Below, piece after piece: positions 17,543 to 25,789 of a DNA stretch of 64,000 bases (its first letter is position 1; every line of letters begins with the position of its first letter). The notes beneath the pieces were generated by a model. It searched no databases. It was given only the letters and a program-made list of their open reading frames with translations, and was not told the origin of the DNA. Source of the stretch: Nocardia brasiliensis ATCC 700358 (lineage in GTDB: Bacteria > Actinomycetota > Actinomycetes > Mycobacteriales > Mycobacteriaceae). The stretch spans positions 1,612,001 to 1,676,000 of the forward strand of contig NC_018681.1 of assembly GCF_000250675.2 (NCBI RefSeq), written 5' to 3'. The translations under genes were made by a program, and so were the position numbers.

Positions 17543-19090
17543 ATGTATCTGACCCAATCGCTGCACCGCACGCTGCAGCAGGATCCGGATCGCGTGCTCA
17601 CGGTTTTCGGTGACCGCGTGCGTACCGTTGCCGAATCCGCCGATCGCATTGCGCGATTCGCGGGCGCACTGGCCGAACTCGGTGTCCGGCGCGGCGATCG
17701 GGTCGGCATCCTCGCGCTGAACTCCGACCGCTACTACGAATACCTCTACGCGGTGCCCTGGCTCGGGGCCGCGGTCAACCCGGTGAACATTCGCTGGAGC
17801 CCGGCGGAGATCAGCTACTCGCTGCGTGAATCCGATACCAGGGTGCTACTCGTCGACGACGCGTTCGCCGCCCTGATTCCGCAACTGCGGCAAGAGTTTC
17901 CGGGCCTCACGACGGTGATCTTCTGCGGTGACGGCCCGACGCCCGACTTCGCGCTGAACTATGAGACGCTGGTCGCCGACCACGAGCCCGTCGCGGACAC
18001 CAGAACCGGTGGCGACGAGCTGGCCGGTGTCTTCTACACCGGCGGCACCACCGGGCACCCGAAAGGGGTCATGCTCAGTCACGACAACATGATCATCTCC
18101 GCGCTCGGCAGCTGTGCCGTAGGAGATTTCGTCACCCCGTACGGCACGGTGCTGCACGTGGCGCCGATGTTCCACCTCGCGGATATCGCCATGTGGGTCG
18201 CGGGCAACCTGGTGAACGCGTCGCACGTCTTCGTGCCGATGTTCACACCGGGCGGCGTGCTGCAGGCGATCGGTGCGCACGGCGTCACCAATATGTTGCT
18301 GGTGCCGACCATGATTCAGCTGCTGGTCGACGATCCGGCCGTCGCGGATTTCGACCTCAGCGGTGTCCGTACGGTCACCTACGGCGCTTCGCCGATCTCG
18401 GAGGCAGTACTCGGCCGCGCCCGCAAGGTCTTTCCAATGGCGGGGTTCACCCAGGCCTACGGCATGACCGAGCTGGCCCCCGTCGCGACGCTGCTGGGGC
18501 CGGCCGAGCACGACGACCCGGTGCTGCGGCGCTCGGCGGGGCGGGCGACGCCGCACGTCGAGGTCCGCATCGTCGATGCCGACGACAACGAGGTCCCGCG
18601 CGGCGAGGTCGGCGAGGTGGTCGTGCGCGGCGACAACGTCATGCTCGGCTACTGGAATCGGCCCGAGGACACCGCGGCCGCGGTCCGGGACGGCTGGATG
18701 CACACCGGCGACGGCGGCCGGATGGACGAGCACGGCTACGTCTTCATCGTGGACCGGCTCAAGGACATGATCATCACCGGCGGGGAGAACGTCTACTCCG
18801 CCGAGGTCGAGAACGCCTTGGCCGCGCACGCCGCCGTCGCCTCGTGCGCGGTGATCGGCGTGCCGGACGACGAGTGGGGTGAGCGGGTACACGCCGTCGT
18901 CGTGCTGCTGCCCGGCGCGCAGGCGGCGGAAGAGGAGTTGCGCGCGCACTGCAAATCGCTGATCGCGGGGTACAAGGCGCCACGCACCGTGGAGTTCGCC
19001 GAGGCTTTGCCGGTCTCGGGTGCCGGTAAGATTCTCAAGCGCGAACTGCGCAGGAAGTATTGGGATCCGGACGCGAGCCAAGTGTCCTGA
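17543..19090 (+). CDS. Acyl-CoA ligase (FadD-type, AMP-binding)
   Basis: 515 residues; ATG 17543, 7 bp after the SDR stop. ANL superfamily: P-loop YTGGTTGHPKGV, YGMTE, the hinge/core region DGGRMDEHGYVFIVDRLKDMI and the C-terminal catalytic Lys in GAGKILKRELR. It activates a carboxylic acid to acyl-AMP and then the CoA thioester, the entry step for the operon's pathway. The chain-length or ring specificity is not readable. Its length and order agree with medium/long-chain FadD proteins. Confidence 0.93.
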   Translation: MYLTQSLHRTLQQDPDRVLTVFGDRVRTVAESADRIARFAGALAELGVRRGDRVGILALNSDRYYEYLYAVPWLGAAVNPVNIRWSPAEISYSLRESDTRVLLVDDAFAALIPQLRQEFPGLTTVIFCGDGPTPDFALNYETLVADHEPVADTRTGGDELAGVFYTGGTTGHPKGVMLSHDNMIISALGSCAVGDFVTPYGTVLHVAPMFHLADIAMWVAGNLVNASHVFVPMFTPGGVLQAIGAHGVTNMLLVPTMIQLLVDDPAVADFDLSGVRTVTYGASPISEAVLGRARKVFPMAGFTQAYGMTELAPVATLLGPAEHDDPVLRRSAGRATPHVEVRIVDADDNEVPRGEVGEVVVRGDNVMLGYWNRPEDTAAAVRDGWMHTGDGGRMDEHGYVFIVDRLKDMIITGGENVYSAEVENALAAHAAVASCAVIGVPDDEWGERVHAVVVLLPGAQAAEEELRAHCKSLIAGYKAPRTVEFAEALPVSGAGKILKRELRRKYWDPDASQVS

Positions 19091-19104
19091 GGGAGCGAAA
19101 TCGT

Positions 19105-20301
19105 ATGGTGAGCGGGCCGGACCTGGTCCGTCCGGCGCGCGGCACCAGGCCGGCGAACCGGCGTGCACTGATCGTCGCCGCTGCCGCGGATCTGTTCTGC
19201 CGCAACGGATACGCCGATGTCGGGATGGGCGATGTGGCCGCGGCCGTGGCGATCGGGCCGTCCGCGCTGTACCGACATTTCCGCGGTAAACAGAGCTTGC
19301 TGGCCACCGTGGTGGGGGAGGCGCTGACCGCGTTCGCCGATGCGGTCGACGCCGCGGCGGCGCAGCCGGACGAGATCGGCGCCACACTCGCGGCGACCAT
19401 GCTGGCCCGCCGCGAGGTCGGCGTGCTGTGGCGGCGCGAGGCGCGTCACCTGTCCGTCGACGATCGCGCCGAATTCCGGGCCACCGCGCGCCGGATCGGT
19501 ACCCGCCTCGCCGAGCTCATCGCCGCCCGCCGCCCCGAGCTGACCCCCGCGGCCGCGGATCTGCTCGCCTGGTCCGCGCTGGCGGTCGCGAACAGTGTCT
19601 CGTTCCACAACCTTTCGCTGCCCGAACCCGAATTCGGCACGCTGCTGGGCGAACTCGTCGACGCGGTGGTCCATGCGCCGCCGCCGGTATTCGGCGAGCT
19701 TCGTGATCGCGAGCGTGCTCTCGCGCCGCTCGCTGCGCTGGACCGCCGGGAAGCGATTCTCACCGAGGCGACGAAGCTGTTCGCGGCACGCGGTTTCGTG
19801 AGTGTCCGGATGGACGAGATCGGCGCGGCCGTCGGCATCGCGGGCCCCAGCGTCTACAACCATTTTCCGGGCAAGGCCGATATCCTGCTCGCGGCCATCG
19901 TGCGCGGGGACGAATGGCTGCGCCGCGATCTGCACCGGGCGCTGGCGCAGGCCACCGGCCCGCGTGACGCGCTCGAACGACTGCTCGCGAGCTACAGCGC
20001 TTTCGTATTCGAGAACCCGCATCTGATGCAGACGCTCGTCTCGGAGGCCCGGCATCTGCCCGAGGCCGACCGCAGGCGTGCGAAGGCGGCACAGCGGGCC
20101 TACATCGCCGAGTGGGTGCATCTGCTCCGTCGGCTTCGGCCGGAGTGGGCGCCGATTCCCGCCCGCATCAGGGTGCAAGCGGCCCAATCGATGCTGAACG
20201 ACCTGGCCTCGACCCGGCAGGTGCGGGCTTACCGCGATGTCGACGCGGTCGCGGCGGCGATCGCCGCCAAGATCCTCGGGTTGCCCGGCGCCGACCGCTG
20301 A
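19105..20301 (+). CDS. TetR-family regulator with two TetR DNA-binding domains
   Basis: 398 residues, twice the usual TetR length. The first TetR_N domain is at about residues 18-66 (ALIVAAAADLFCRNG, then IGPSALYRHFRGK); the second is at about 212-262 (EAILTEATKLFAARG, then IAGPSVYNHFPGK). Each is followed by a helical ligand domain. It looks like a tandem fusion of two TetR proteins in one chain, so it may bind DNA without forming a conventional homodimer. Last gene of the acyl-CoA operon; likely self-regulated through the TGTTCA palindrome at 14584. Both helix-turn-helix units look intact. Confidence 0.92.
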   Translation: MVSGPDLVRPARGTRPANRRALIVAAAADLFCRNGYADVGMGDVAAAVAIGPSALYRHFRGKQSLLATVVGEALTAFADAVDAAAAQPDEIGATLAATMLARREVGVLWRREARHLSVDDRAEFRATARRIGTRLAELIAARRPELTPAAADLLAWSALAVANSVSFHNLSLPEPEFGTLLGELVDAVVHAPPPVFGELRDRERALAPLAALDRREAILTEATKLFAARGFVSVRMDEIGAAVGIAGPSVYNHFPGKADILLAAIVRGDEWLRRDLHRALAQATGPRDALERLLASYSAFVFENPHLMQTLVSEARHLPEADRRRAKAAQRAYIAEWVHLLRRLRPEWAPIPARIRVQAAQSMLNDLASTRQVRAYRDVDAVAAAIAAKILGLPGADR

Positions 20302-20302
20302 T

Positions 20303-20467
20303 TCAGCGGCCGCGGGCCGCGGTGCGCGAACCCGCCCCGGGTTGCATGACCTGTGCCCACCAGGAGGCCAGTGGGCTCGGATCCGGCCAGACGACAGTGG
20401 AATCGGTGTCGTCGGCGATATCGACGGATGCTTGGTTGGCGCGTGTCGAGTTGTCTTGGCGGAACAC
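20303..20467 (-). CDS. Small hypothetical protein (54 aa) with strong RBS
   Basis: GTG 20467 is preceded on the minus strand by AAGGAGAT with a nine-base spacer. The product begins MFRQDNSTRANQASVDIADD, has a Trp-rich middle (VVWPDPSPLASWWAQVM) and an Arg/Gly tail. A 13-bp hairpin (20499-20528) lies just upstream in the presumed leader. The polar first half followed by an aromatic second half is compatible with a peptide precursor, but no maturation gene is adjacent and no family is recognised. Its stop is 1 bp from the stop of the convergent regulator. Confidence 0.42.
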   Translation of the reverse strand: MFRQDNSTRANQASVDIADDTDSTVVWPDPSPLASWWAQVMQPGAGSRTAARGR

Positions 20468-20498
20468 GGTCGACGATCTCCTTGGAGTCGGTACGTGC

Positions 20499-20528
20499 AC
20501 GGGCACCCCGCGAACGCGGGGTGCCCGT
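20499..20528. terminator. Perfect 13-bp hairpin (terminator or leader attenuator)
   Basis: ACGGGCACCCCGC and its exact complement around a GAAC loop, with no T-tract. It is about 200 bp beyond the TetR stop, and also directly upstream of the ribosome site of the 20467 small ORF on the other strand, so it could be a terminator for the operon or a leader structure for the small gene. Confidence 0.6.
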
Positions 20529-20722
20529 AACGGCGTTGTCGAAACGCCGGGGGACCCAAGGTTGACGTTCCGTCCGAGCAGCTACCGGACCGCTGATTGC
20601 CCGGGCATCCGCGATCCACTACTCACGACACGAAACCCTCTGCCACACTGCATAATTCGAGGGGTCGGCGAGTTAATTGCCACTATAGCAATATTTTGCC
20701 GGTGCGGTGGCGTAAGTGCTCG
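20529..20722. other. AT-richer intergenic segment
   Basis: No protein gene seen. It holds a GGCGTT-N4-AACGCC type hairpin (about 20532-20548) and an AT-rich inverted repeat ATTGC-N7-GCAAT near 20677-20693, which could be a promoter/operator for the minus-strand small gene. Confidence 0.35.
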
Positions 20723-21145
20723 TCAGGATGCCCAAGGGCCGATACCACCGACCTTCTCGATGCGGATCCGGGTGAGCAGGCCGGGCGGCGCGTCGGCGGG
20801 CGGGAAGTCGACACCGGGATCGGCCAGCGTCGCCGCCAGCTCCTTCAACAGTTCCGGCGCGCCGCCCTCGACGATCCGGGCGGTGCCGGTGATCGACAGG
20901 TAGGGCCGCATCAGCTCGCCCCGTTCGGCGGCCTGAATGGTCACCGCGACCCGGCCGTCGCGGCGGACATTGCGCACCTTCTTGTATTCGCCGAGATGGG
21001 CGGTGACCAGTTCGTCGCCGTCCGGAGTCGACTGCAGAGCCACCCAGACCAGGCTGACCTGCGGGCTGCCGTCGGGGTTGAGGGTGACCAGGGTGGCGTC
21101 GGCGCCGGCACCGATGAGCGCGCGAGCGGAGTCGTCGAGTTTCAT
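20723..21145 (-). CDS. PPOX-class F420-dependent oxidoreductase
   Basis: 140 residues of split-barrel flavin/F420-binding fold. It starts MKLDDSARALIGAGADATLVTLNPDGSPQVSLVWV and has the VRNVRRDGRVAVTIQ strand pair and MRPYLSITGTARI, the pattern of Rv1155-like F420-binding proteins. These reduce small electrophilic compounds using F420H2. Stand-alone gene, divergent from the DUF72 gene with 58 bp between starts. Confidence 0.88.
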   Translation of the reverse strand: MKLDDSARALIGAGADATLVTLNPDGSPQVSLVWVALQSTPDGDELVTAHLGEYKKVRNVRRDGRVAVTIQAAERGELMRPYLSITGTARIVEGGAPELLKELAATLADPGVDFPPADAPPGLLTRIRIEKVGGIGPWAS

Positions 21146-21203
21146 GTGTTGTCCTACCTCGGGGCCGTCCCTTTCATTCCCGGCGCTGTACTACCGTCGC
21201 TGC

Positions 21204-22043
21204 ATGCGGCTTCACGTGGGATGTGCGATGTGGACGCACGCGAATTGGCAGGACTGGCAGCCTGCCTCGGGGGACCGGCTCGCGGCGTACGCGCAGCGGT
21301 GCAACGCGGTGGAGGGCAATACGACCTTCTATGCCATACCCGCCCAGCGCACCGTGGAGTCCTGGGCCAGGCAGACCGCACCGGATTTCCGGTTCGTGGT
21401 GAAGGTGCACAAGTCGATCACCCACGAGCGCAGACTGACCGAGGCCGACGCCGAGCTGCGCACCTTCCTCGCGGCGATCGAACCGCTGGGCTCGCGCGTG
21501 CACGCGCTGTGGATCCAGCTGCCCGCCTCGTTCGCTCCGACCGACCTCGGCACGCTGGCCGGATTCCTGCGTGAGCTGCCGGGCGGGTATCGGCCGGCCG
21601 TGGAGGTCCGCCACCGCGCCTTCTTCGAGAACGAGCACGCCGCGACGCACCTCGAGCGCGTCCTCGGCCGCTTCGGCGCCGAATGGGTGACCTTCGACAC
21701 CACCACGCTGTTCGACGGGCAACCGATCGGCCCCACCGAACAGGAGGCATGGTCGAAGAAGCCGCGGGTGCCGCGCCGGACCCGCGCGCTCACCGAGCAT
21801 CCGATCGTCAGGTATCACGGCCGCGCCGCGATAGAACGCACCGTCGAGGGTTGGCAGCCCTGGCTCGGCACGGTGGTGCAGTGGTTGCGCGAAGGTCGTT
21901 CACCCACCGTGTTCATCCACACCCCGGACAATGCCGACGCCGTGTCGCTGGCCCGTCGCTTCCACGAGGAGGTCGCGGCGCGGGTGCCGGAATTGGCGCC
22001 GCTGCCCCAGCCCGCGCCGGTGGAACCGATGACCCTGTTCTGA
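21204..22043 (+). CDS. DUF72 (YecE-like) TIM-barrel protein
   Basis: 279 residues from ATG 21204. Typical DUF72 opening (LHVGCAMWTHANWQDW), EGNTTFYAIPAQRTVESWA, FRFVVKVHKSITHER and a later AVEVRHRAFF strand. The fold is a TIM barrel of unknown enzymatic function found across bacteria and archaea. No operon partner is evident. Confidence 0.9.
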   Translation: MRLHVGCAMWTHANWQDWQPASGDRLAAYAQRCNAVEGNTTFYAIPAQRTVESWARQTAPDFRFVVKVHKSITHERRLTEADAELRTFLAAIEPLGSRVHALWIQLPASFAPTDLGTLAGFLRELPGGYRPAVEVRHRAFFENEHAATHLERVLGRFGAEWVTFDTTTLFDGQPIGPTEQEAWSKKPRVPRRTRALTEHPIVRYHGRAAIERTVEGWQPWLGTVVQWLREGRSPTVFIHTPDNADAVSLARRFHEEVAARVPELAPLPQPAPVEPMTLF

Positions 22044-22175
22044 CGGACTGCCGGCGGAAATGAAATCCGCACCGATGCCAGGGATTTGCCGATCTTCGAC
22101 AGGTGCACCGGCGACCCGGCTATATCCGGTGGTGAGGACGGGTTTGTCCGGTCCGTCGCCGGGCATAACCCGCTC

Positions 22176-22331
22176 ATGAAACCGGAGGATGGCGCGCGCC
22201 GACTACTGGAGGAAATCTTGGCGCGGTACGAGTCTGTCGAAGAATTCATCGGATTACTCCGGGTCGATCCCCTTGTCGACACCACCGAACTGCCCCCGTT
22301 GTCCGAGTATTTCTGGACTCTCCCGACCTAG
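22176..22331 (+). CDS. Small acidic hypothetical protein (51 aa)
   Basis: ATG 22176 opens a 51-codon frame rich in Glu/Leu (MKPEDGARRLLEEILARYES, then EEFIGLL and ending SEYFWTLPT). It is likely helical in its first half. No Shine-Dalgarno site is visible, so either a leaderless start or a longer version beginning at an upstream GTG/TTG (frame open back to 22086) is possible. No family recognised. Confidence 0.45.
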   Translation: MKPEDGARRLLEEILARYESVEEFIGLLRVDPLVDTTELPPLSEYFWTLPT

Positions 22332-22370
22332 CCACCCAGGTTTTGTGGAGCAACGCGATGCGCTGCGCAC

Positions 22371-22901
22371 CTAGCGACGTTCGATCGGGCGGGTCCGGCG
22401 CGCATCGACCTCGCGAACCAGGTCCGTCCACTCGTTCGCCAGCGCGGCCAGCCGCGACCAGGCCACGTGCACGCGCTGCTCGGCGACGTTCTCGGCGGTC
22501 ATCAGCAGGTGATCGGCGAGAATCTGGGCGGCCGCCATCCGGTCGACCGCGCCGCCGAGCGAGGCGGCCGCCCGGTCCCGTGGATGCCGGGGCGCGAGCT
22601 GCTTGGCCACCCAGCCGTCGATCACCGTGACGATGTCACCACGGCGACGGTCGATTTCGGCGGCGCGCTCGGGTTGGGCGCGACGGGTGTGGTGCAACTG
22701 TGCCAACGCGCGGGCCAACTGGGTGACCAGGTGGTCGCCCGGACGGTCGCCGATCTGCAGCCGCAGCGCGGCCGACAGCTCGTGCCAGTCCGGCAGGATC
22801 GGGCGGACTCCGCCGACCTCGATCGGCAGGAAGCGCGATCGCGGTCCGTCGGCGGTCTGCACGGTCAACGGACGGGGACGCGCGGGGCGTGCCGGTGGCA
22901 A
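22371..22901 (-). CDS. DUF4254-domain protein
   Basis: About 176 residues. The conserved DUF4254 features are visible: LPDWHELSAALR, the Arg-rich ERAAEIDRRRGDIVTVIDGWV helix and a C-terminal LHVAW-like helix (VAEQRVHVAWSRLAALANEW). The family is of unknown function and common in actinobacteria. The 5' end is uncertain: the frame opens with TTG at 22901, GTG 22862 is an internal alternative, and neither has a good ribosome site. Confidence 0.72.
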   Translation of the reverse strand: MPPARPARPRPLTVQTADGPRSRFLPIEVGGVRPILPDWHELSAALRLQIGDRPGDHLVTQLARALAQLHHTRRAQPERAAEIDRRRGDIVTVIDGWVAKQLAPRHPRDRAAASLGGAVDRMAAAQILADHLLMTAENVAEQRVHVAWSRLAALANEWTDLVREVDARRTRPIERR

Positions 22902-23258
22902 ACACCACCCGCTCGAGCCTCGCCGCGTAGTGGTTGCCGCGCTGAACGAGTGCGGCGGCAGGTGTCGGGCAGCTCTCGGAAGTCCGATGGCGTGGGCAAG
23001 GTGGGCCTTCCCTGGCGACGGTCGAGGTGCACCCGACGCCGGCGACCAGCCATGTCCTCGAAGCTCGGCCGGTCGTTCTGCGCGTACCCGAGATAAGGGA
23101 GCAGAGCGCCCGGCGTCGGATGCGAGTACCAGTTTCGTCCGCTGTGCGGCCCGCCGGAAGTCTGATTCGGGTCAGAATGCACCCGGTTTGGCCGCTTCGG
23201 TTATGCCTGGGCAATCGTTCCGGCGGTACGCGTCGAAAGGTGGTGTGCGGCAGGTCGT
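22902..23258. other. Region between DUF4254 and GH43-like genes
   Basis: About 357 bp. Several open frames exist on the minus strand, including one starting GTG 23182, but none looks like a known protein or carries a ribosome site. It presumably contains the DUF4254 promoter. Confidence 0.4.
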
Positions 23259-24203
23259 TCAGCCGGACTCCGTGCCGTACTCGGGTAGTACCGTGAAATG
23301 CCGGACGGTGCCGGACAGGCCCGGCAGCTCCTGGGGTTCGGTCCAGGTCGTGAAGTCGTCGCGGCAGTCGCTGTAGAAATATTTGCCTTCGTCGTAGGAG
23401 TCCAAATAGATCCGCCACCCACCATCCGGGAGCGTAACCACGCATTGGCCTTCACGCGGGCTGCCCCAACCGGTCCAATCGCCGGTCTTGATCAGCGTGT
23501 ACGGCCCGTGCGGCTCGGCGCCCACGGCCAGTTCGACGTATTTTGTGGTCTCGTTCTTGGTGAACGCGTAATAGCGGTGGTCGCGCCGCACGACTGTGGT
23601 GTCGATATAGCCGTAGAGCGAACAGGGTTTTCCGTCCGGTCCCGGTGTATCCACAGGGGCCGGTTCGTCCGGTGGCGGCAGGATGGACACCGGGGTGAGG
23701 TCCGTCCAGGAGCGCAGGGATCGGTCGGTGGCGGTCATCAGGTGCGGGGTGAACGAGCAGCCGTCGGACAGCGACACGAGGACATGCACTCGCCGCTGCG
23801 CGTCGATCAACCATTCCGGCGCCCACGTGGACGTCACACCCGGTATCGGAACAGTGAAGTCGTACAGGTGATTCCAGGTACGCCGGTCGGTGCTGCGCGC
23901 GAAGCCGATGGTCTGGCCCTCCCACGCGGTGGTGTAGGCGAGGTAGTAGGCGCGGTCGACGTGCCGGAAGACGGACGGGTCGCGCAGGAGCCCGGTGGGT
24001 GGTCGATAGGCGGGCCCGCGTAGCAGTTCGAAGTTCAGCGCGTCGGCGGATTCGTAGACATACAAATCGGATTCGCTCGTATCGGTGAACGCGGTCATCG
24101 TGTACCGCACGATCGGTCCGGCCGCCGCGGCCCGGTGCGGCGCGCACAGGCCGATCGGCACGGCCGCCGCCAGGGCCAGCGCGGATCTGCGACTCATCGG
24201 CAT
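23259..24203 (-). CDS. Secreted GH43-like beta-propeller protein
   Basis: About 314 residues from ATG 24203 (second ATG at 24197). The N-terminus has two Arg, a hydrophobic stretch (SALALAAAVPIGLCA) and an Ala-rich cleavage region, a Tat- or Sec-type signal peptide. The body has repeated propeller-blade strands (LYVYESADALNFE, LRDPSVFRHVDRAYYLAYT, GFARSTDRRTWNHLYDF, STWAPEWLIDAQRRVHVLVS), as in GH43/GH117-like arabinan- or galactan-active glycosidases. The RDPSVF and WAPEW segments carry the acidic residues expected at the active site. No sugar transporter is adjacent. Confidence 0.8.
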   Translation of the reverse strand: MPMSRRSALALAAAVPIGLCAPHRAAAAGPIVRYTMTAFTDTSESDLYVYESADALNFELLRGPAYRPPTGLLRDPSVFRHVDRAYYLAYTTAWEGQTIGFARSTDRRTWNHLYDFTVPIPGVTSTWAPEWLIDAQRRVHVLVSLSDGCSFTPHLMTATDRSLRSWTDLTPVSILPPPDEPAPVDTPGPDGKPCSLYGYIDTTVVRRDHRYYAFTKNETTKYVELAVGAEPHGPYTLIKTGDWTGWGSPREGQCVVTLPDGGWRIYLDSYDEGKYFYSDCRDDFTTWTEPQELPGLSGTVRHFTVLPEYGTESG

Positions 24204-25177
24204 GTCTGCCACCAGAGGAATTATCCAGCGCCGAGTGCGTCGCACTCGCCGACACGCCGCAGGTGGTGAGGGTCTACCGGCCGCCTGCTTGCGCCGCGGA
24301 AATCAGCGGGACCAGCGGAAATATGTATTGCACAAGTGTCCAGTTAATGGGCTCGATAGCAATTTCGACGGTCGGTTCGTACCACAATGCGTGGTGTATT
24401 CCGAATGCAATAGTGCGTTTTCTGGCATATGCGGGGTCAGGGGATCATTCCATCCGGAATCGCCCCATAACGTCGAAAATGTGGGTAATCTGGTCGAGTC
24501 CCACGCGGTTCGGGACAGCTCCGCAGAGTGAGTCGTGGTCGCCCCTGCGGCTCACTATCGCTGTACACAGTCCGATGAGGCCCGGGTAATACTCGGGCCT
24601 CATTGGTGTGTATTCGGCGGCGGACATTTGCCGCGCGACTCTCGTGCATACCGTCGATTTATCCGACGCAGGGCTATGCCCCGCGGAATTCTTCCCATCC
24701 GGAACGATGCCGGGTTCGAACGAGCTTCGGTCCCGGCCGGTGCTGTGTATCGAATCCGCAACAATAGGGTGATTTCTTGTGTTTCGCAGATCGTGGCCGG
24801 CGCTGGGGCGCATCGATCGTGGACCTGCTCGGGGCGCGGCCGGAGCAGGCAGCGTCTTCGTAGCCCAACTACGTTCGGATGGAAAGAATTTCAGGCGACT
24901 GCGAGGGCTGCTGACGTGGGTCGATGCGATCCGTGACGGTCGGTTCGAGCGGCGCGCCCGGCGCGTCGGCTCTGGCGTTTTGTCCCGAGTGGGACTGGTG
25001 CGCTAGCCTTTCTTCCGGTCCTTCATGTTGTTCGCGTTCGGCAAATGACATCGATATGTTTCCGTCACATTCAAGACGGAATATCCCTATTTCACGTTGT
25101 TTCCTTGCGGCTGGTCCGGGGTGGCGGTGGTGGCCGTCCCGGACCGGCGTCCGACTGTCGACCGAGGAGGTTCGTTG
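24204..25177. other. Gene-poor, AT-richer stretch
   Basis: Nearly 1 kb without a convincing gene. Frames of 75-133 codons exist on both strands but overlap each other, have mixed base use at third positions and lack ribosome sites. It includes the long palindrome at 24575-24603. It may be a remnant of a lost gene or a hypervariable spacer. Confidence 0.45.
24575..24603. terminator. 29-bp near-perfect palindrome
   Basis: ATGAGGCCCGGGTA and, after a central A, TACTCGGGCCTCAT: 14-base arms with a single mismatch. With so small a loop it could be a factor-independent terminator working in both directions or a large operator; no gene end is close. Confidence 0.5.
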
Positions 25178-25185
25178 ATGACGGA

Positions 25186-25707
25186 ATGGTCTGTGGCACC
25201 GGAGCTGGGCGGGTCCCGTTGGTAGGCAAGGTCATTCCACTGCTTTCCGGCGGTGCCGGCGCGACCGCGCTGCTGGAGCCGGACATCACCCGTGACCTGC
25301 TCGCGCAGGCGAAGGCCAGGTCGGACAGCGCGGCGAACCGAGCCGGCGCCGCGAGCGGGCGGGCGGTGAACCGAGAAAAGGTGCTCGAACACGTCGGCTC
25401 CGCGCACGGCGCCGCGCGGGCGGTGGCCACGGCGAACAGCGTCCGGGACGCCGCCTGGCATGCCTACGTCACGGCGAACCACGCCCTGAAGGTCAGTTGC
25501 TACGCGGTGGCCGCGGCCGAGGCCGTGACCCGGGTGCAGCTGGCGGCCGCGCGGGCGCTCGAGGCGGCGAAGGCGGCCGCCTTCGCCCCCGACGACGTGG
25601 CGATCGCCGATCTGGCCGCGGCCGCCGAGGAAGCCGCGGCGGCGGCCAGCAACGGCGCATACGGTGCCCCGCACATCGTGTCGATCCCACGCATCGATCG
25701 CGGCTAG
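25186..25707 (+). CDS. Alanine-rich helical hypothetical protein
   Basis: 173 residues from ATG 25186; a long run of Ala/Asp/Arg/Val heptad-like helices (LLAQAKARSDSAANRAG, AAWHAYVTANHALKV, ALEAAKAAAFAPDDVAIADL). GC at third positions is high, supporting real coding. The start is odd: GAGGAGG (25164-25170) is ideally spaced for ATG 25178 in another frame, which gives only 15 codons ending at TAG 25223-25225, inside this gene. So translation may begin at 25186, at TTG 25218, or by coupling to the short frame. No family recognised. Confidence 0.55.
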   Translation: MVCGTGAGRVPLVGKVIPLLSGGAGATALLEPDITRDLLAQAKARSDSAANRAGAASGRAVNREKVLEHVGSAHGAARAVATANSVRDAAWHAYVTANHALKVSCYAVAAAEAVTRVQLAAARALEAAKAAAFAPDDVAIADLAAAAEEAAAAASNGAYGAPHIVSIPRIDRG

Positions 25708-25775
25708 CCGCGCCACGCAGGTACGCGAACTCGCCGTGCGTAGCGCACCTACGCCGAGTTCAGCTATTTCCCGGT

Positions 25776-25781
25776 TATATT
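25776..25781 (+). promoter_or_regulatory. Minus-10 element for leaderless GH1 mRNA
   Basis: TATATT lies eight bases before ATG 25790, and the gene has no Shine-Dalgarno site, so transcription probably starts at or next to the start codon. Confidence 0.45.
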
Positions 25782-25789
25782 CACGGTTT

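Noticed and set aside
22865..23182. Minus-strand GTG frame of 105 codons
   Set aside because: No ribosome site, Arg-rich random-like composition, and it overlaps the DUF4254 5' end in another frame.
24445..24813. Minus-strand frame of 122 codons in the gene-poor region
   Set aside because: No recognisable domain, no ribosome site and competing frames on the other strand.
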